Source: Prosthecodimorpha staleyi
GTDB lineage: Bacteria > Pseudomonadota > Alphaproteobacteria > Rhizobiales > Ancalomicrobiaceae
Length of the DNA stretch: 64,000 bases
Reading direction: 5' to 3'
Assembly (NCBI RefSeq): GCF_018729455.1
Contig: NZ_JAHHZF010000007.1
Location: 62,001-126,000 of the forward strand
Of this stretch, positions 38,651 through 47,618 are shown one piece after another. Position 1 is the first letter of the stretch, and the number at the start of each line of letters is the position of its first letter. The position numbers and the translations under genes are program-made. The notes beneath the pieces were generated by a model. The model was not told the origin of the DNA. It was given only the letters and a program-made list of their open reading frames with translations, and searched no databases.

Positions 38651-39688
38651 TCACGCCTCCCCGACGACCCGGGCCCGTGTGAAGTTCATGAACTTGCCGA
38701 CCGAGATTCGGCGCGCGACGCGGACGTGGTCGATGCCGAGCGGGACCAGGGCGCCGGGCTCGCGCAGGTCCGGGTGTCCGAGCAGGCCGCGGATGGCCGC
38801 GAGCGTCGCCGGGTCGCGCCAGATCGGCCAGGCGAAGGAGAAGCCTTCGGCCGACTGCGCACCGCCGAGAACGGTCGGGCGGATGCGCTCGCCGCGCTGT
38901 TCGGGGGAGAGCGTCAGAGCCGGCAGGCCGACGGCGGCGAGGCGGTTGGCGCCGTGCTGGGTGCCGGCCTTGTAGGCCGCGTCGGTCGGATCGCCGGCGA
39001 GCAGGGCATAGCGGACATCCTCGGCCGGATCCCAGCGGAACGCGAAGGTCGGGTCGCTCCGGTGCCAGGGGGCGAACAGCGCTTCGGCGAGGCAGTCGGC
39101 AGGCGACAGGTTCACGGCCGCCTTGCCGCGCCCGCGCGGCGGCGGCGCGGCGGTCGCCGGCACCGACGCGAGTCGATCCAGGAAATGCTGGTGTCCTTGA
39201 CCGAAGAGCAGACACAGCGGCGTCGGGTCGATTGCGGCCTCCGCGGGGTTCTTATCCTCCTTGACGGCCGCGTCGCTCATCAGGGCCGCGAGGAGATCGC
39301 CCCACGTCCGGCCCCCCGGGCCGGCTTCGGCCGCCTGCCTGAGCAGGGCGCGCGCTCGGCTGCGCGGGTAGTTGAGATCGCGCACTTCGCCGAACGCGTG
39401 TGCCGCGGCCAGTGCAGCGACCCCGCGCGCCGCACTCTCGGCGATCTCGCCTTGCGTGACCGGCCGCGCCAGGTGCAGCACCGGGCGAAGCGGCGGCGCG
39501 TCGAGGTCCCAGGCGGCGCGCGGCCTGAGCGGCGCCGGGGCGGTCCGGTCGTCGGCCTCGAGGGCACGCAGGAGACCCAGCAGAGCCATGAAGGCCAGGA
39601 GATTGTCCGGTTCCAGCCCGTCGAGCCGATGGCTGCGGGCAGCCGGCTCCTGAACGGCGCTCGGCGGGTGGGCGGCGGTACGGCTCAC
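38651..39688 (-). CDS. cas8g: type I-G Cas8-type subunit (Cas3-extension/Cas8g-like)
   Basis: A 345-residue protein in the position of the type I-G large subunit. The N-terminal LDGLEPDNLLAFMALLGLLRALEA motif, DPTPLCLLFGQGHQHFLDRL and the FRWDPAEDVRYALLAGDPTD segment, with a basic end (GKFMNFTRARVVGEA), resemble the proteins encoded directly after cas3 in these loci. It should help Cascade recognise the PAM and recruit Cas3. The GTG at 39688 overlaps the cas3 TGA by 4 bp (GTGA), deciding the start; the frame open to 40294 is antisense-free but lies inside cas3. Symbol is by position and partial motif match. Confidence 0.75.
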   Translation of the reverse strand: MSRTAAHPPSAVQEPAARSHRLDGLEPDNLLAFMALLGLLRALEADDRTAPAPLRPRAAWDLDAPPLRPVLHLARPVTQGEIAESAARGVAALAAAHAFGEVRDLNYPRSRARALLRQAAEAGPGGRTWGDLLAALMSDAAVKEDKNPAEAAIDPTPLCLLFGQGHQHFLDRLASVPATAAPPPRGRGKAAVNLSPADCLAEALFAPWHRSDPTFAFRWDPAEDVRYALLAGDPTDAAYKAGTQHGANRLAAVGLPALTLSPEQRGERIRPTVLGGAQSAEGFSFAWPIWRDPATLAAIRGLLGHPDLREPGALVPLGIDHVRVARRISVGKFMNFTRARVVGEA

Positions 39689-42600
39689 GGGCTCCTCCCC
39701 CCGGCTTCGGCGAGGATCGGCGACGGATGCGGCCCAGATTGCCGCTCGTCGCGGTACGCGGCCCATTCGGACGCCCGATGGTCGGCGAGCCGCAGGACGG
39801 CCTCGAACCGGGCGAGCTCCCAGGCGCCATAGCGGGCCCTCAACATGTCGAACAACTGGGCCCAGTCGCGACCGTCGCGATCGTAGGCGAGCGATTGCGG
39901 ACCCGGCGCCTTCGGCAGCGCCGCCTCGCCGCTCGGCAGAACGAGGCGTCGGTCCTCCCGGTCGAGCGGATCTTGGTGCGGATAGAACGGGCGGCCGCGG
40001 CCGTGATGGGTGCCGATGAGCCACAGCACCAGATCGGCGTCGGCGACGTCGGCAAAGGCCGGATCGCCGGGTGCCAGCCGCACCGAAAGCGCCTCGTGGC
40101 GCCAGTTCGGCGGAAGGGCATCCGGCGGTCGGCGTGCGGGCAGCCGTCCGCTGCGCGGCAACGGCCGGGCCGACTTGGCGAGAAGGTCCTCCGCGCTGCC
40201 GAACAGGGCCGCAAAGCGGGCATCGGTCCGGCGGAGCTGCGCCTGAAAGCGCGGATCGGCCTTGCCGAGGTCGTGCATCAGTCCGGCGGCGCAAAGATCG
40301 ATCACGCGGTTCGCCCCAAGCCCGGCGGCCCGGGCGAAGGTTTCGGCGAACTGGGCGACATCCGCGCTGTGCCTGGCGAGCGCAAGGTCCCGCGGCGCGA
40401 TGGAGCCGGCGACATCGTCTTCGGTCGTATTCGCCGCAACCGCTTCGAGCCCGGTGCCGGCAGCTCCGACGATGCCTCGGGTCGCGACGAGAACGACGCC
40501 GCGCGGGCGTTCGTCATCGTCCTTGCCATAGAGATCGAGATGAACATCGACGGCCCGCCAGCCGCCGCGAGCGCCGGACCGGAGGCGGCTGAGACGCTCC
40601 GCGAGCCTGTCGGGCAGCCCGTCCAGGGCGAGAAGCCGCTCGACCAACCCGGCTTTGTCGCGCTCGTCCGCCTCCGCCAGGACGCCGGCGAGTTCCGCCT
40701 CGCGCCCGGCCCGAAGCCGAACGGCCTCGATCTCCCGGTTGCGCCGCTCCGGCGCCGTCTCGCCGTCGGATGCGTCGTCCGGCGCGATCAACCCCGGCGC
40801 GATCCGCACCGCGAAACGGCGGCCGTCATAGGGTGCCGCCGCCGCATCGGCGATGTCGGTCGCCGGGGTCGGCGACGTCGGGTTCCAGCCGAAGAGATCG
40901 ACGCCCCCGAAATCGGCCGGTGCGATCAGGGTCATGCCGGCCCGCAGGTCGTCCGGTCCAACCCATGCGGAGCGATCGTCGTCGCCGGCCCATCGGAATA
41001 TCCGCCGCCCGGCGCCTCGCCGTCTTGGCGTTTCATCGATCGCCGGCTGCGGGATATCGGCGAGCGGATCGCTTCCGCCTGCGCGGCCCTCAAGCCAGGC
41101 TCGCACGACCGCAATCGGCAGTTCGATCGCCTCGGCCGAACGCGGCGGCACGGCGAGGAGACGCCGACGAACCTCGTCGGCGGCGTCCCGGTCCGCGAGG
41201 TCGGCGCGCCAGATCAGCGTCACCGCGGCGGGCTGCAGATCCGGCCCATGCAGATAGAGGCCGATATCGGGACTCGCCGCCGGCACCGGCCAGGTCTGGG
41301 TCAGGAGGTCGAGATGCGCGGGCATCAGCACGGGTGCGTCGGCGCGCGGCGCGGACAATCCCGGCGGCGGCGCCGTGGCGGCGTCGGTCGTGAGCGCCCC
41401 GAATGCCTCGATGCCGAAATCGACCGTCGGCGGCTCCCCCTTGGCCCCCGGCGTCGCAATCCGGGCCAGCCAGCTCCAGGTCTCCCGGATCGCCGTGCCG
41501 TAGACGATGTCCGTGCCGCGCGAAGCGACGTCGGCCTTCGAGGCCACGATCGCGGCCGACGGAACGATTGGTCGTCCCGCCCGGTTCAGGCGGCCGAAGC
41601 GCTGGCGCAGGGCGTCGAGCGGCGCCGCCTCGGTGACAAGGCCGTCGAGATCGAGGTCGACACCGGCTTCGATGCACTGGGTCGCGACGACGAAGAGCGG
41701 TCGCGTGAGGGCGTCGCGAGAGGCGTCGGTCCGGATCGGATCGAGTGCCGCGGCCAGTCCGTCGCGGTCAACCGGGCGGGCCGGACCGATCAGCAGGAGC
41801 CTGTCCGCCGAGGGCTCGCCCGAAGCCGGGTCTGCGCTGACCGCCGTGCCGAGGCTCTCGAACACCTGGCGCGCGCGCCGGACCCGGTTGACGACGATGC
41901 CGATCGCCGGGCAGCGGATGCCGGTGGCCTGGAGCCGATCGCGGGCCTGCAACGCCTCCGCGACCAGGATCACGACCAGCGTCGCAGCCTCCGTCTCGTC
42001 GACGGGCGCATCGGCGTCCTCCGCCTCCTCGGCCGCGTCCGAGAGGGTGGTCCTGGCCTTGGGAGGCGCAACCAGACGCACCAATTTCGGCGCCTGCAGG
42101 CGCGCCCGCAGCACCGGGTCGGCGCGATCGTCGTCGTCGAGCCTGAAGACATCGTCGTCGGTATCGCCCGGTGTGGCGGTCAGTACGGACACGCCCCAGG
42201 GGCCGCAAACTTCCGCCTCGCGCCAGTCTTGGCCGCGATACCGTTCGACCCACCGCAGTGTCTGCCTGAACGGCTCCGCCAGATGCGCCTCGTCGAGCAG
42301 GATTCGGCAGTCCGATCCGATCAGGCCGGCATGGATCGGCTTCGAGGCGTCGCTGACGCCATAGCCGCGGAACAGGAGGCGGGAACCGATCTGGTCGACC
42401 GTCGTGCAGATGATGGTCGGTTGAACCGGGGTTCGCGCCCAATCGTCCTCGCGCGGCACCCCGCCACGCAGCCGCGCCGCGATCAGAGGCAGCGGTTCGA
42501 ACGCGGCCCGCGCCGCTTCCGGGATCGCCGAGACGGCGAGCGCACGCAGTCGCGCGGAAACACGGCCCAGCACGGTGTCGCCATGGGCGGTCCGGAGGGT

Positions 42601-42906
42601 TTCGGCGATCCGCCGGGCGCGCCCGAACGCATCGTCGACCACAAGGCGCCGGTCGACGACGAAAGCGATCCGGACCGGCACCCGCCGCGCCGTTCCCCGA
42701 TCCGCCTCCAACGCCAACTGGAAGACCGCGATGTCCAGCGTCGCCGTCTTGCCCGATCCGGTCGGAAGATCCAGAAGGCGCGGCCATGCCCCGGTCTCGC
42801 TCGCGGCAACGGCGGCCGCGAGCCGGGTCTGCCAAGGAAACGGTCGAACGCCGTGAAGCCCTTCGAAGAAGGTCGGAAAGTCGTCGGGGTCGAGCGCCGG
42901 GATCAT
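39685..42906 (-). CDS. cas3: type I-G CRISPR helicase-nuclease Cas3 (C-terminal HD)
   Basis: A 1073-residue effector that unwinds and degrades target DNA recruited by Cascade. Helicase motifs in order: Walker A DLPTGSGKT (residues 46-54), DEAH box LLDEAH (203-208), LTATPG, and QRFGRLNRAG (motif VI). The HD nuclease lies at the C-terminus (LARHSADVAQF near 846, LMHDLGKADPRF with HD 878-879, GTHHGRG near 965), the order specific to type I-G/I-U, opposite to type I-E. No frameshift or lost motif was seen. Start overlaps the csb2 stop by 4 bp. Confidence 0.95.
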   Translation of the reverse strand: MIPALDPDDFPTFFEGLHGVRPFPWQTRLAAAVAASETGAWPRLLDLPTGSGKTATLDIAVFQLALEADRGTARRVPVRIAFVVDRRLVVDDAFGRARRIAETLRTAHGDTVLGRVSARLRALAVSAIPEAARAAFEPLPLIAARLRGGVPREDDWARTPVQPTIICTTVDQIGSRLLFRGYGVSDASKPIHAGLIGSDCRILLDEAHLAEPFRQTLRWVERYRGQDWREAEVCGPWGVSVLTATPGDTDDDVFRLDDDDRADPVLRARLQAPKLVRLVAPPKARTTLSDAAEEAEDADAPVDETEAATLVVILVAEALQARDRLQATGIRCPAIGIVVNRVRRARQVFESLGTAVSADPASGEPSADRLLLIGPARPVDRDGLAAALDPIRTDASRDALTRPLFVVATQCIEAGVDLDLDGLVTEAAPLDALRQRFGRLNRAGRPIVPSAAIVASKADVASRGTDIVYGTAIRETWSWLARIATPGAKGEPPTVDFGIEAFGALTTDAATAPPPGLSAPRADAPVLMPAHLDLLTQTWPVPAASPDIGLYLHGPDLQPAAVTLIWRADLADRDAADEVRRRLLAVPPRSAEAIELPIAVVRAWLEGRAGGSDPLADIPQPAIDETPRRRGAGRRIFRWAGDDDRSAWVGPDDLRAGMTLIAPADFGGVDLFGWNPTSPTPATDIADAAAAPYDGRRFAVRIAPGLIAPDDASDGETAPERRNREIEAVRLRAGREAELAGVLAEADERDKAGLVERLLALDGLPDRLAERLSRLRSGARGGWRAVDVHLDLYGKDDDERPRGVVLVATRGIVGAAGTGLEAVAANTTEDDVAGSIAPRDLALARHSADVAQFAETFARAAGLGANRVIDLCAAGLMHDLGKADPRFQAQLRRTDARFAALFGSAEDLLAKSARPLPRSGRLPARRPPDALPPNWRHEALSVRLAPGDPAFADVADADLVLWLIGTHHGRGRPFYPHQDPLDREDRRLVLPSGEAALPKAPGPQSLAYDRDGRDWAQLFDMLRARYGAWELARFEAVLRLADHRASEWAAYRDERQSGPHPSPILAEAGGRSP

Positions 42907-44471
42907 CGCTCCACCCCAGGCTCAAGATCAGGATAGGCCCGGCACAGGCCGAGGCCGACATGCCGTCCGGCGCCGAGAATGACAGGCCCCTCGATCGGCT
43001 CGGCAAAGCGAAGCACCGCATGGGTGAGCGGGCGGCTCGCAAGGCTGGGCGGCAAGCGCCACCGCGTCCACACGGGAGCGCCCCCCGAAGGCCAAGCCGA
43101 CGGCGCGCCGACGACAGCCGAATGCTTCTCCGGCACCACGGCAGGACGCGGCCCCCATCGCGTTTCGATCATCTCCGGCTCCGGCAGGCCGATATTGCGG
43201 CATGCGGCGACGATCCCCTGGACGATCTCGTCGTGCTTCGCCGCACCGGTCGCCTTCAGGTGTCGGTCGAGCACGATCGGCGTGACGGTGGCGAACACAC
43301 GTGCGGGCGCCGTGTAGGACAAGGGATCGAGCGTGCGCAGCGTCGGCTGCAAGGTTGGCGCGAGCGCAATCTCGAACGGCACGTGCCCGTCCTTCGCCGT
43401 CCTCCAGATCCGCATGACCGGTCGCGATCCGCCCGATCCTTCTTCGCCTCGACGAACGAGCGCCCGCATCGCCGCCCCGAAGTCGGCATCGTCCAGCAGC
43501 CCGCTACCGCGCGGCGGCACGATGGCGAAGCCGAGAACGCGCCCGTCCGCATGCCGGACGCCCGTGAAGGCGAGCGGCACAACCGCCATATGGGGCATCC
43601 GTGTTGGCGAGCGGTCCGGCTCGTGGCCGCTGACCAGCGCCGGGACACGATCGCCGAGACCGATCGCCTTGTAGCCGCTGATGACCGCATCGCGGATCGC
43701 CTTGGCGACGACGGCGGCAGCCCGCAGGTCCGGCATCACGCCGACCCGCGGCCGCCCGGCATCGCTTGGTCGCCCGTCGACCCTGCTGTCGTCGGCTTCG
43801 ACCACCTCGAGGAGGAGCCACTGCGAGGCAAACACGCTGTGAGACCGTTCGGTCGCGGGAGGCAAGGTCGCGGTTGCCCGGTCACCCGGGCGCGGTCGAC
43901 GTCCGGACGCAAAGCCATCTCGAAGCTCTTGCAGCCGTCCCGGATAGACGCGCCGCCGCGCCGGCAAAAGCGCATGCGGAGCGCTATCGGTTCCGTCGAG
44001 AAGGAAGCGGCAGCGCGTCAGGCTGGCGGAGTGACCGACATAGGCGGTATCGGCGGCGAGCCGGATCAGGGCCTCCAGCGTCGCCGGGTCGACAACGGCA
44101 TCGCACCAGCGATAGCGCACCGTCGGGTCGTCCGGCCGGAAGGCGGGAAAGCGACGGGGCTGTCGCCGACGAAACTGCGGCATCACGGACCGGTCGCCGG
44201 AGCGTCCGGTGCCCGGGTCATTGGGCGGCACGAAATGGATCGGCACGCGCCGCGGTAAACCCGAACTTGCTTCGATCAGCGGCGGATCGAGCCGCTCCAG
44301 CCATTCGAGCGCGGCGCGTTCGTCGTCGCGGCTGCCGCGGGCCGCCCAGGACGCGACCAGCGCCGAAAAGATGCGATCGGGCTGCGGCGGCCAGTCGGGC
44401 GCGTCGGTATCGGGTCCCAGCGCCGCAAAGGCGGTGCCGGTCAGATGCTCGACCTCGAGGACGAGGGTCAT
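42903..44471 (-). CDS. csb2: type I-G Cas5-Cas6 fusion protein Csb2
   Basis: A 522-residue protein of the Csb2 (GSU0054) family. The N-terminal Cas5-like RAMP half starts MTLVLEVEHLTGTAFAAL and includes DRIFSALVASWAARG. The C-terminal half is Cas6-like and cuts the pre-crRNA at the repeat stem, then caps the 5' handle. The TAYVGHSASLTRC segment and the C-terminal Gly-rich ending (VILGAGRHVGLGLCRAY) are typical; the latter is a RAMP G-loop. ATGA overlaps on both sides couple it to csb1 and cas3. Confidence 0.9.
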   Translation of the reverse strand: MTLVLEVEHLTGTAFAALGPDTDAPDWPPQPDRIFSALVASWAARGSRDDERAALEWLERLDPPLIEASSGLPRRVPIHFVPPNDPGTGRSGDRSVMPQFRRRQPRRFPAFRPDDPTVRYRWCDAVVDPATLEALIRLAADTAYVGHSASLTRCRFLLDGTDSAPHALLPARRRVYPGRLQELRDGFASGRRPRPGDRATATLPPATERSHSVFASQWLLLEVVEADDSRVDGRPSDAGRPRVGVMPDLRAAAVVAKAIRDAVISGYKAIGLGDRVPALVSGHEPDRSPTRMPHMAVVPLAFTGVRHADGRVLGFAIVPPRGSGLLDDADFGAAMRALVRRGEEGSGGSRPVMRIWRTAKDGHVPFEIALAPTLQPTLRTLDPLSYTAPARVFATVTPIVLDRHLKATGAAKHDEIVQGIVAACRNIGLPEPEMIETRWGPRPAVVPEKHSAVVGAPSAWPSGGAPVWTRWRLPPSLASRPLTHAVLRFAEPIEGPVILGAGRHVGLGLCRAYPDLEPGVER

Positions 44472-45685
44472 GCGCCCGTCCCCTCGGCCTCCCCGCCTTC
44501 GCCCTGAAGCGCCAGGTCCTGGCTTCTCCTCACAATCGCCACCAGCTTGTCCTGCGGCAGGAGGTCGACCGGCTTCGGTGCAAGCTGGAACCCTGCCGCC
44601 CGAGCTCCTGCGGCCGCCTCGGCATAGAGCCGACGCGCATTGTTGACGTCGATTTCAATGGCTCGCGTGGAGCCATCCGGATGCACGCATTCGAGACCGC
44701 TCGGGCCGTCGCAGACGAGGTCGCAACGCGAGCGAAGCGCATAGCCGCGCGCATCCTGTTCCGCGATCGCGAGAAGCCCGAGCGCGGCCAGCAAGGTACG
44801 GCCGGCGGCGTCCTTCGCCGGCGATCCGAACCTGAGCCGGCGCAGGGCTGCGAAGCTCAAAACGACGGTATGCTCCAGGTGATCACAGGTGATGCCGAGT
44901 GGGTCGACGGTGGGTGCTATGTTGCCATGGTTGATCTCGGAAGGACGGACCTTCGTGGCCTTCTTGCCCACGCCCGCAGCGTCGACATCCCAGCCCTTCT
45001 CGCCCTTATAAACCTCGACCTTCCGCAACACGCCGAGCGGATCCATCCGACTGCCGGTCCGACGCCCGGCAGTCCGCACATCGATCTCGCCGGTGCGCGC
45101 GTTCGGCACCTCGTCGACCGGCACGTCGACGGCAACGATTTCCGAGACCAGGCAGCGCGCGAATTTGGCGCCGATCCCGCCGCCCTCTCCGGTGGAGTGC
45201 CAAGCCCCGAACAGCAGCGCATTGGGCGAAATTTCGAGGATCGAGGCCGGATCGCCCCTGGCCAGCAGCCTGCCGGTGGCGCATTCCATGAAGGGCGTGC
45301 CGTCGAGAAGACTGTCGCGCAGGATCGCGTCATAGACCCGATGGGGAGCGTCGAGCGACGTGACGAACTCGATCCCCTCGATGCCACGATTGCGGAAATC
45401 CACACGGACGTAGGGGATTTCGGCAATCCCATCCTTGGCGGCGCTGAGGAGAGCCTCTTCGAGCCGATTTGCCTGCGACTGCACGCTGTCGACCAACACG
45501 CACCAGACTTCACCTTCGGGCCGTCGACGCCGTTCGTAGACGTGACGCGGCGCCGGGTTGCGCCCCTCGCCCGGATAGGTCGGCGGGAAGATCTTGTCCC
45601 CCTGCCCCCCGACCGGCTGCAACCGCCGCCGCCGCCGCAAGGCAGCGTCTCGCGAGACCATGTCGGCGAGTTCGGCCGCTTGCAT
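44468..45685 (-). CDS. csb1: type I-G Cas7 backbone protein Csb1
   Basis: A 405-residue Cas7-type RAMP (GSU0053 family) that polymerises along the crRNA spacer. Recognisable segments: IFPPTYPGEGRNPAPRHVYE with LVDSVQSQANRLEEAL near residue 70, PFMECATGRLLARGDPASI, LLFGAWHSTGEGGGIGAKFARCLVSEI (about 160-186) and VRPSEINHGNIAP, all family hallmarks. First gene of the cas operon. ATG at 45685 has GGGGA upstream and a candidate promoter 31-60 bp away. Tail is acidic and Gly-rich. Confidence 0.93.
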   Translation of the reverse strand: MQAAELADMVSRDAALRRRRRLQPVGGQGDKIFPPTYPGEGRNPAPRHVYERRRRPEGEVWCVLVDSVQSQANRLEEALLSAAKDGIAEIPYVRVDFRNRGIEGIEFVTSLDAPHRVYDAILRDSLLDGTPFMECATGRLLARGDPASILEISPNALLFGAWHSTGEGGGIGAKFARCLVSEIVAVDVPVDEVPNARTGEIDVRTAGRRTGSRMDPLGVLRKVEVYKGEKGWDVDAAGVGKKATKVRPSEINHGNIAPTVDPLGITCDHLEHTVVLSFAALRRLRFGSPAKDAAGRTLLAALGLLAIAEQDARGYALRSRCDLVCDGPSGLECVHPDGSTRAIEIDVNNARRLYAEAAAGARAAGFQLAPKPVDLLPQDKLVAIVRRSQDLALQGEGGEAEGTGA

Positions 45686-45715
45686 GTCAATGTCCCCAGC
45701 CCCTCAACCAAAGAG

Positions 45716-45745
45716 AGCATGGGCTTGGCCGTGATGAGGTGTCAA
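45716..45745 (-). promoter_or_regulatory. candidate promoter of the cas operon
   Basis: On the minus strand TTGACA (45745-45740), an 18-base spacer and CATGCT (45721-45716), reading into csb1 30 bp away. Perfect -35 box, moderate -10 box. Confidence 0.45.
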
Positions 45746-46429
45746 GCACCATAGGTGCATCTGTTCATCCAACCGCCCTCCGGTTGGACTTCTCACAGAA
45801 CCGTCCGGCGAAGGCACGACGGTCGGGAAAAACGAGATGATCGGAGCCGCCGGCGGCTCCGGGCAGTTGATGGCCGGGTTCCGGCGGGAACCGAGAAGGT
45901 GTTGAGCGTCTGCAGGATCAGGATCTTGAACATGAACACCGGAGCGCGGCCGGGCGGCGGCGGCCCCTGCGGGGTCGTTGCATTGTGGGCCGCGCGGAAC
46001 GTCTGCCAAGTCCGCCCGTCCGGTCACTGAGAACCGCCCGATCGCGGCAAGGAGCGTCATCGGCGCGACGGACCGCATAACCGGCTCGCACTCGATGTCG
46101 ATCCAGTCCGGGTTCTGGTCGAGACAGACCGACCGGCTCAGGGCCGGCGCGATATCGGCCGCCCGACATCAACCGCGGCGCCGGCGATGTGGGACGGGGC
46201 CGGCTGCACCCAAGCCTTCCTGAACAGAGAGGGGATCGCCATGCCGCTGCAGGAGGCAGACGGGAGGAATCGAACAGGCCGACGGTCACGCCTGGCGCCG
46301 GTGCCGCGCTGAGACTCCAAAAGCAGGCGCCGAGATGCCGCCCACGTCAACGCTATCGGCGCCGAAGTTTGGGCCACCGCAAATGGCGACAGAAGTCAGC
46401 CTGATTTTTCAGATGCTTGTCTGGAGAAT
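45746..46429. other. non-coding island border between cas operon and tRNA-Ala
   Basis: 684 bp without an intact gene. The only recognisable part is a short transposase remnant near 45.9-46.0 kb, listed separately. The remaining sequence shows no conserved ORF; stop codons and frame changes interrupt all frames on the minus strand. It looks like degraded mobile-element DNA. Confidence 0.5.
45890..46013 (-). pseudogene. IS5-type transposase remnant
   Basis: One minus-strand frame reads WQTFRAAHNATTPQG, then GPPPPGRAPVFMFKILILQ and TLNTF. The GRP..x-MFKILILQxLN stretch is the conserved N-terminal region of IS5-group transposases (commonly GGRPPYDPVLMFK-I/V-LVLQ). A stop lies just upstream in frame and the similarity ends right after it, so only a fragment of roughly 40 codons remains. 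No terminal inverted repeats were identified. Confidence 0.5.
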
Positions 46430-46505
46430 TGGTGGAGCCGAGGGGAATCGAACCCCTGACCTCTGCAGTGCGATTGCAGCGCTCTCCCATCTGAGCTACG
46501 GCCCC
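46430..46505 (-). tRNA. tRNA-Ala (anticodon CGC)
   Basis: 76 nt including an encoded CCA. The sequence on the minus strand starts GGGGCCGTAGCTCAGATGGG and folds into a full cloverleaf. The 7-bp acceptor stem contains G3-U70, the alanine identity pair. The anticodon arm is CTGCA-ATCGCAC-TGCAG with anticodon CGC (plus coordinates 46470-46472) and the T arm has GTTCGATTC. Its 3' end faces the CRISPR island, the usual orientation at integration sites. Confidence 0.96.
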
Positions 46506-46743
46506 GTCTGGCCTGCGAACAGGCCCCCGGCTGGGATGGGCGCCATTTAGGGTGTGGGGCGGGGGGCTGTCAAGCGATTGTCCGGCGTGGAATGCGAGGC
46601 GGTGGCGGAGGGCGCTGGCCGACGCGGGAGGCCGGTCCTGGTTCCGGGGCCGGAGGCACCGAGATGGCCCCGGGCGATGTCGATCCCGCCGCCGGGATCG
46701 CGTCGCGAGCCCCGGTTCCGGGGCCGGACTGCGGCATGCCGGC

Positions 46744-47565
46744 TCAAGATTCGGTGGTCATGCGGGCGCGGGCGAAGCGTTCGAGCGACAGGGCGATGAC
46801 CGCCATGCCGAGCATCGTCCCGTAGAAATACGAGAGATCCATCGTCTTGCTTTCGTAGAAATTGTAAAACCCGGATCGCGCCAGTTCGATCGGGTGCATC
46901 AGCGGGTTCCAGGCGATGATCTCGCGCATCGTCGGCGGCATGTAGTCGACCACGAACATCTTGCCGGAGAAGATAAACTGGGCACGCCGGAGGACGCTGT
47001 AGAAGCGGTCCCACCAGGGCAGATAGACTTCCAGCGAGGCATTCAGCACGCCAATCACGAAGCCGTAGACGCCGGCCATGAAGATCGCCTCGTAGACGCG
47101 CAGGATGTCTTCCGGCCACAGTACCTGTTCGGGATATATCGTCTTCATGAAGAAGTTGTGGCTGAACAGAAAGATATGATAGATGATGATCATATTGGTC
47201 ACGATCATCACGAATTGCGCGAGGTAGATGTCGAAGGGAGTGATGATCGGGAAGTTGAGCACCATCTTGTTTTTCGACATGGCGCCCGAAATGGCGGCTT
47301 CGGTCTTGTTGAAAGCGTAGAAGACGACGACGCCCTGGAGGAAGAACAGCGCCATGCTGTTGCCAAGCGGCGGGATCGGGTGGAATTCGTAGCGGATCAG
47401 CGACAGGCCGATGATCAGCGCCAGGGGCTCGATAAAGGTCGAGGCATAGCCGAGACGGCCCTCGCTCGACCGATGCACTTCGCGGCTGAGCAGGGCGGCC
47501 ACGTTGCGGAACCGCATCGCGAGCGGCGATCCGTAGGGACTGCGGGTGCTCTTCGGTCGTGCCAT
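46744..47565 (-). CDS. ABC-2 type permease, capsule/O-antigen export class (KpsM/Wzm-like)
   Basis: A 273-residue inner-membrane protein with about six spans. FIEPLALIIGLSLI, GVVVFYAFNKTEAAISG, NFPIITPFDIYLAQFVMIVTN and FIFSGKMFVVDYMPPTMREIIAWNPLMHPIE match the ABC-2 polysaccharide-exporter permeases; the last segment is strongly conserved. Such permeases need a KpsT/Wzt ATPase, but none is encoded next to it. Start at 47565 (MARPKST). It lies 53 bp after an uncharacterised gene on the same strand, and its 3' side faces the tRNA. Confidence 0.82.
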   Translation of the reverse strand: MARPKSTRSPYGSPLAMRFRNVAALLSREVHRSSEGRLGYASTFIEPLALIIGLSLIRYEFHPIPPLGNSMALFFLQGVVVFYAFNKTEAAISGAMSKNKMVLNFPIITPFDIYLAQFVMIVTNMIIIYHIFLFSHNFFMKTIYPEQVLWPEDILRVYEAIFMAGVYGFVIGVLNASLEVYLPWWDRFYSVLRRAQFIFSGKMFVVDYMPPTMREIIAWNPLMHPIELARSGFYNFYESKTMDLSYFYGTMLGMAVIALSLERFARARMTTES

Positions 47566-47618
47566 GTCGTGCCGTTCCTGCCCTGCTCTCCGCCCGGGCC
47601 GCCCCGCCGGGCGGGCGG

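Noticed and set aside
39727-42936. Very long open frame (about 1069 codons) on the plus strand
   Set aside because: It is the exact antisense of cas3, produced by GC third-position bias; product is His/Arg/Gly-rich without motifs. The same applies to antisense frames over lepA, typA, fabB and the glutamate dehydrogenase gene.
46261-46290. tRNA-like T-arm sequence (GGAATCGAAC)
   Set aside because: The flanking bases do not form a T stem and no other arm can be folded; only the tRNA-Ala at 46430-46505 is real.
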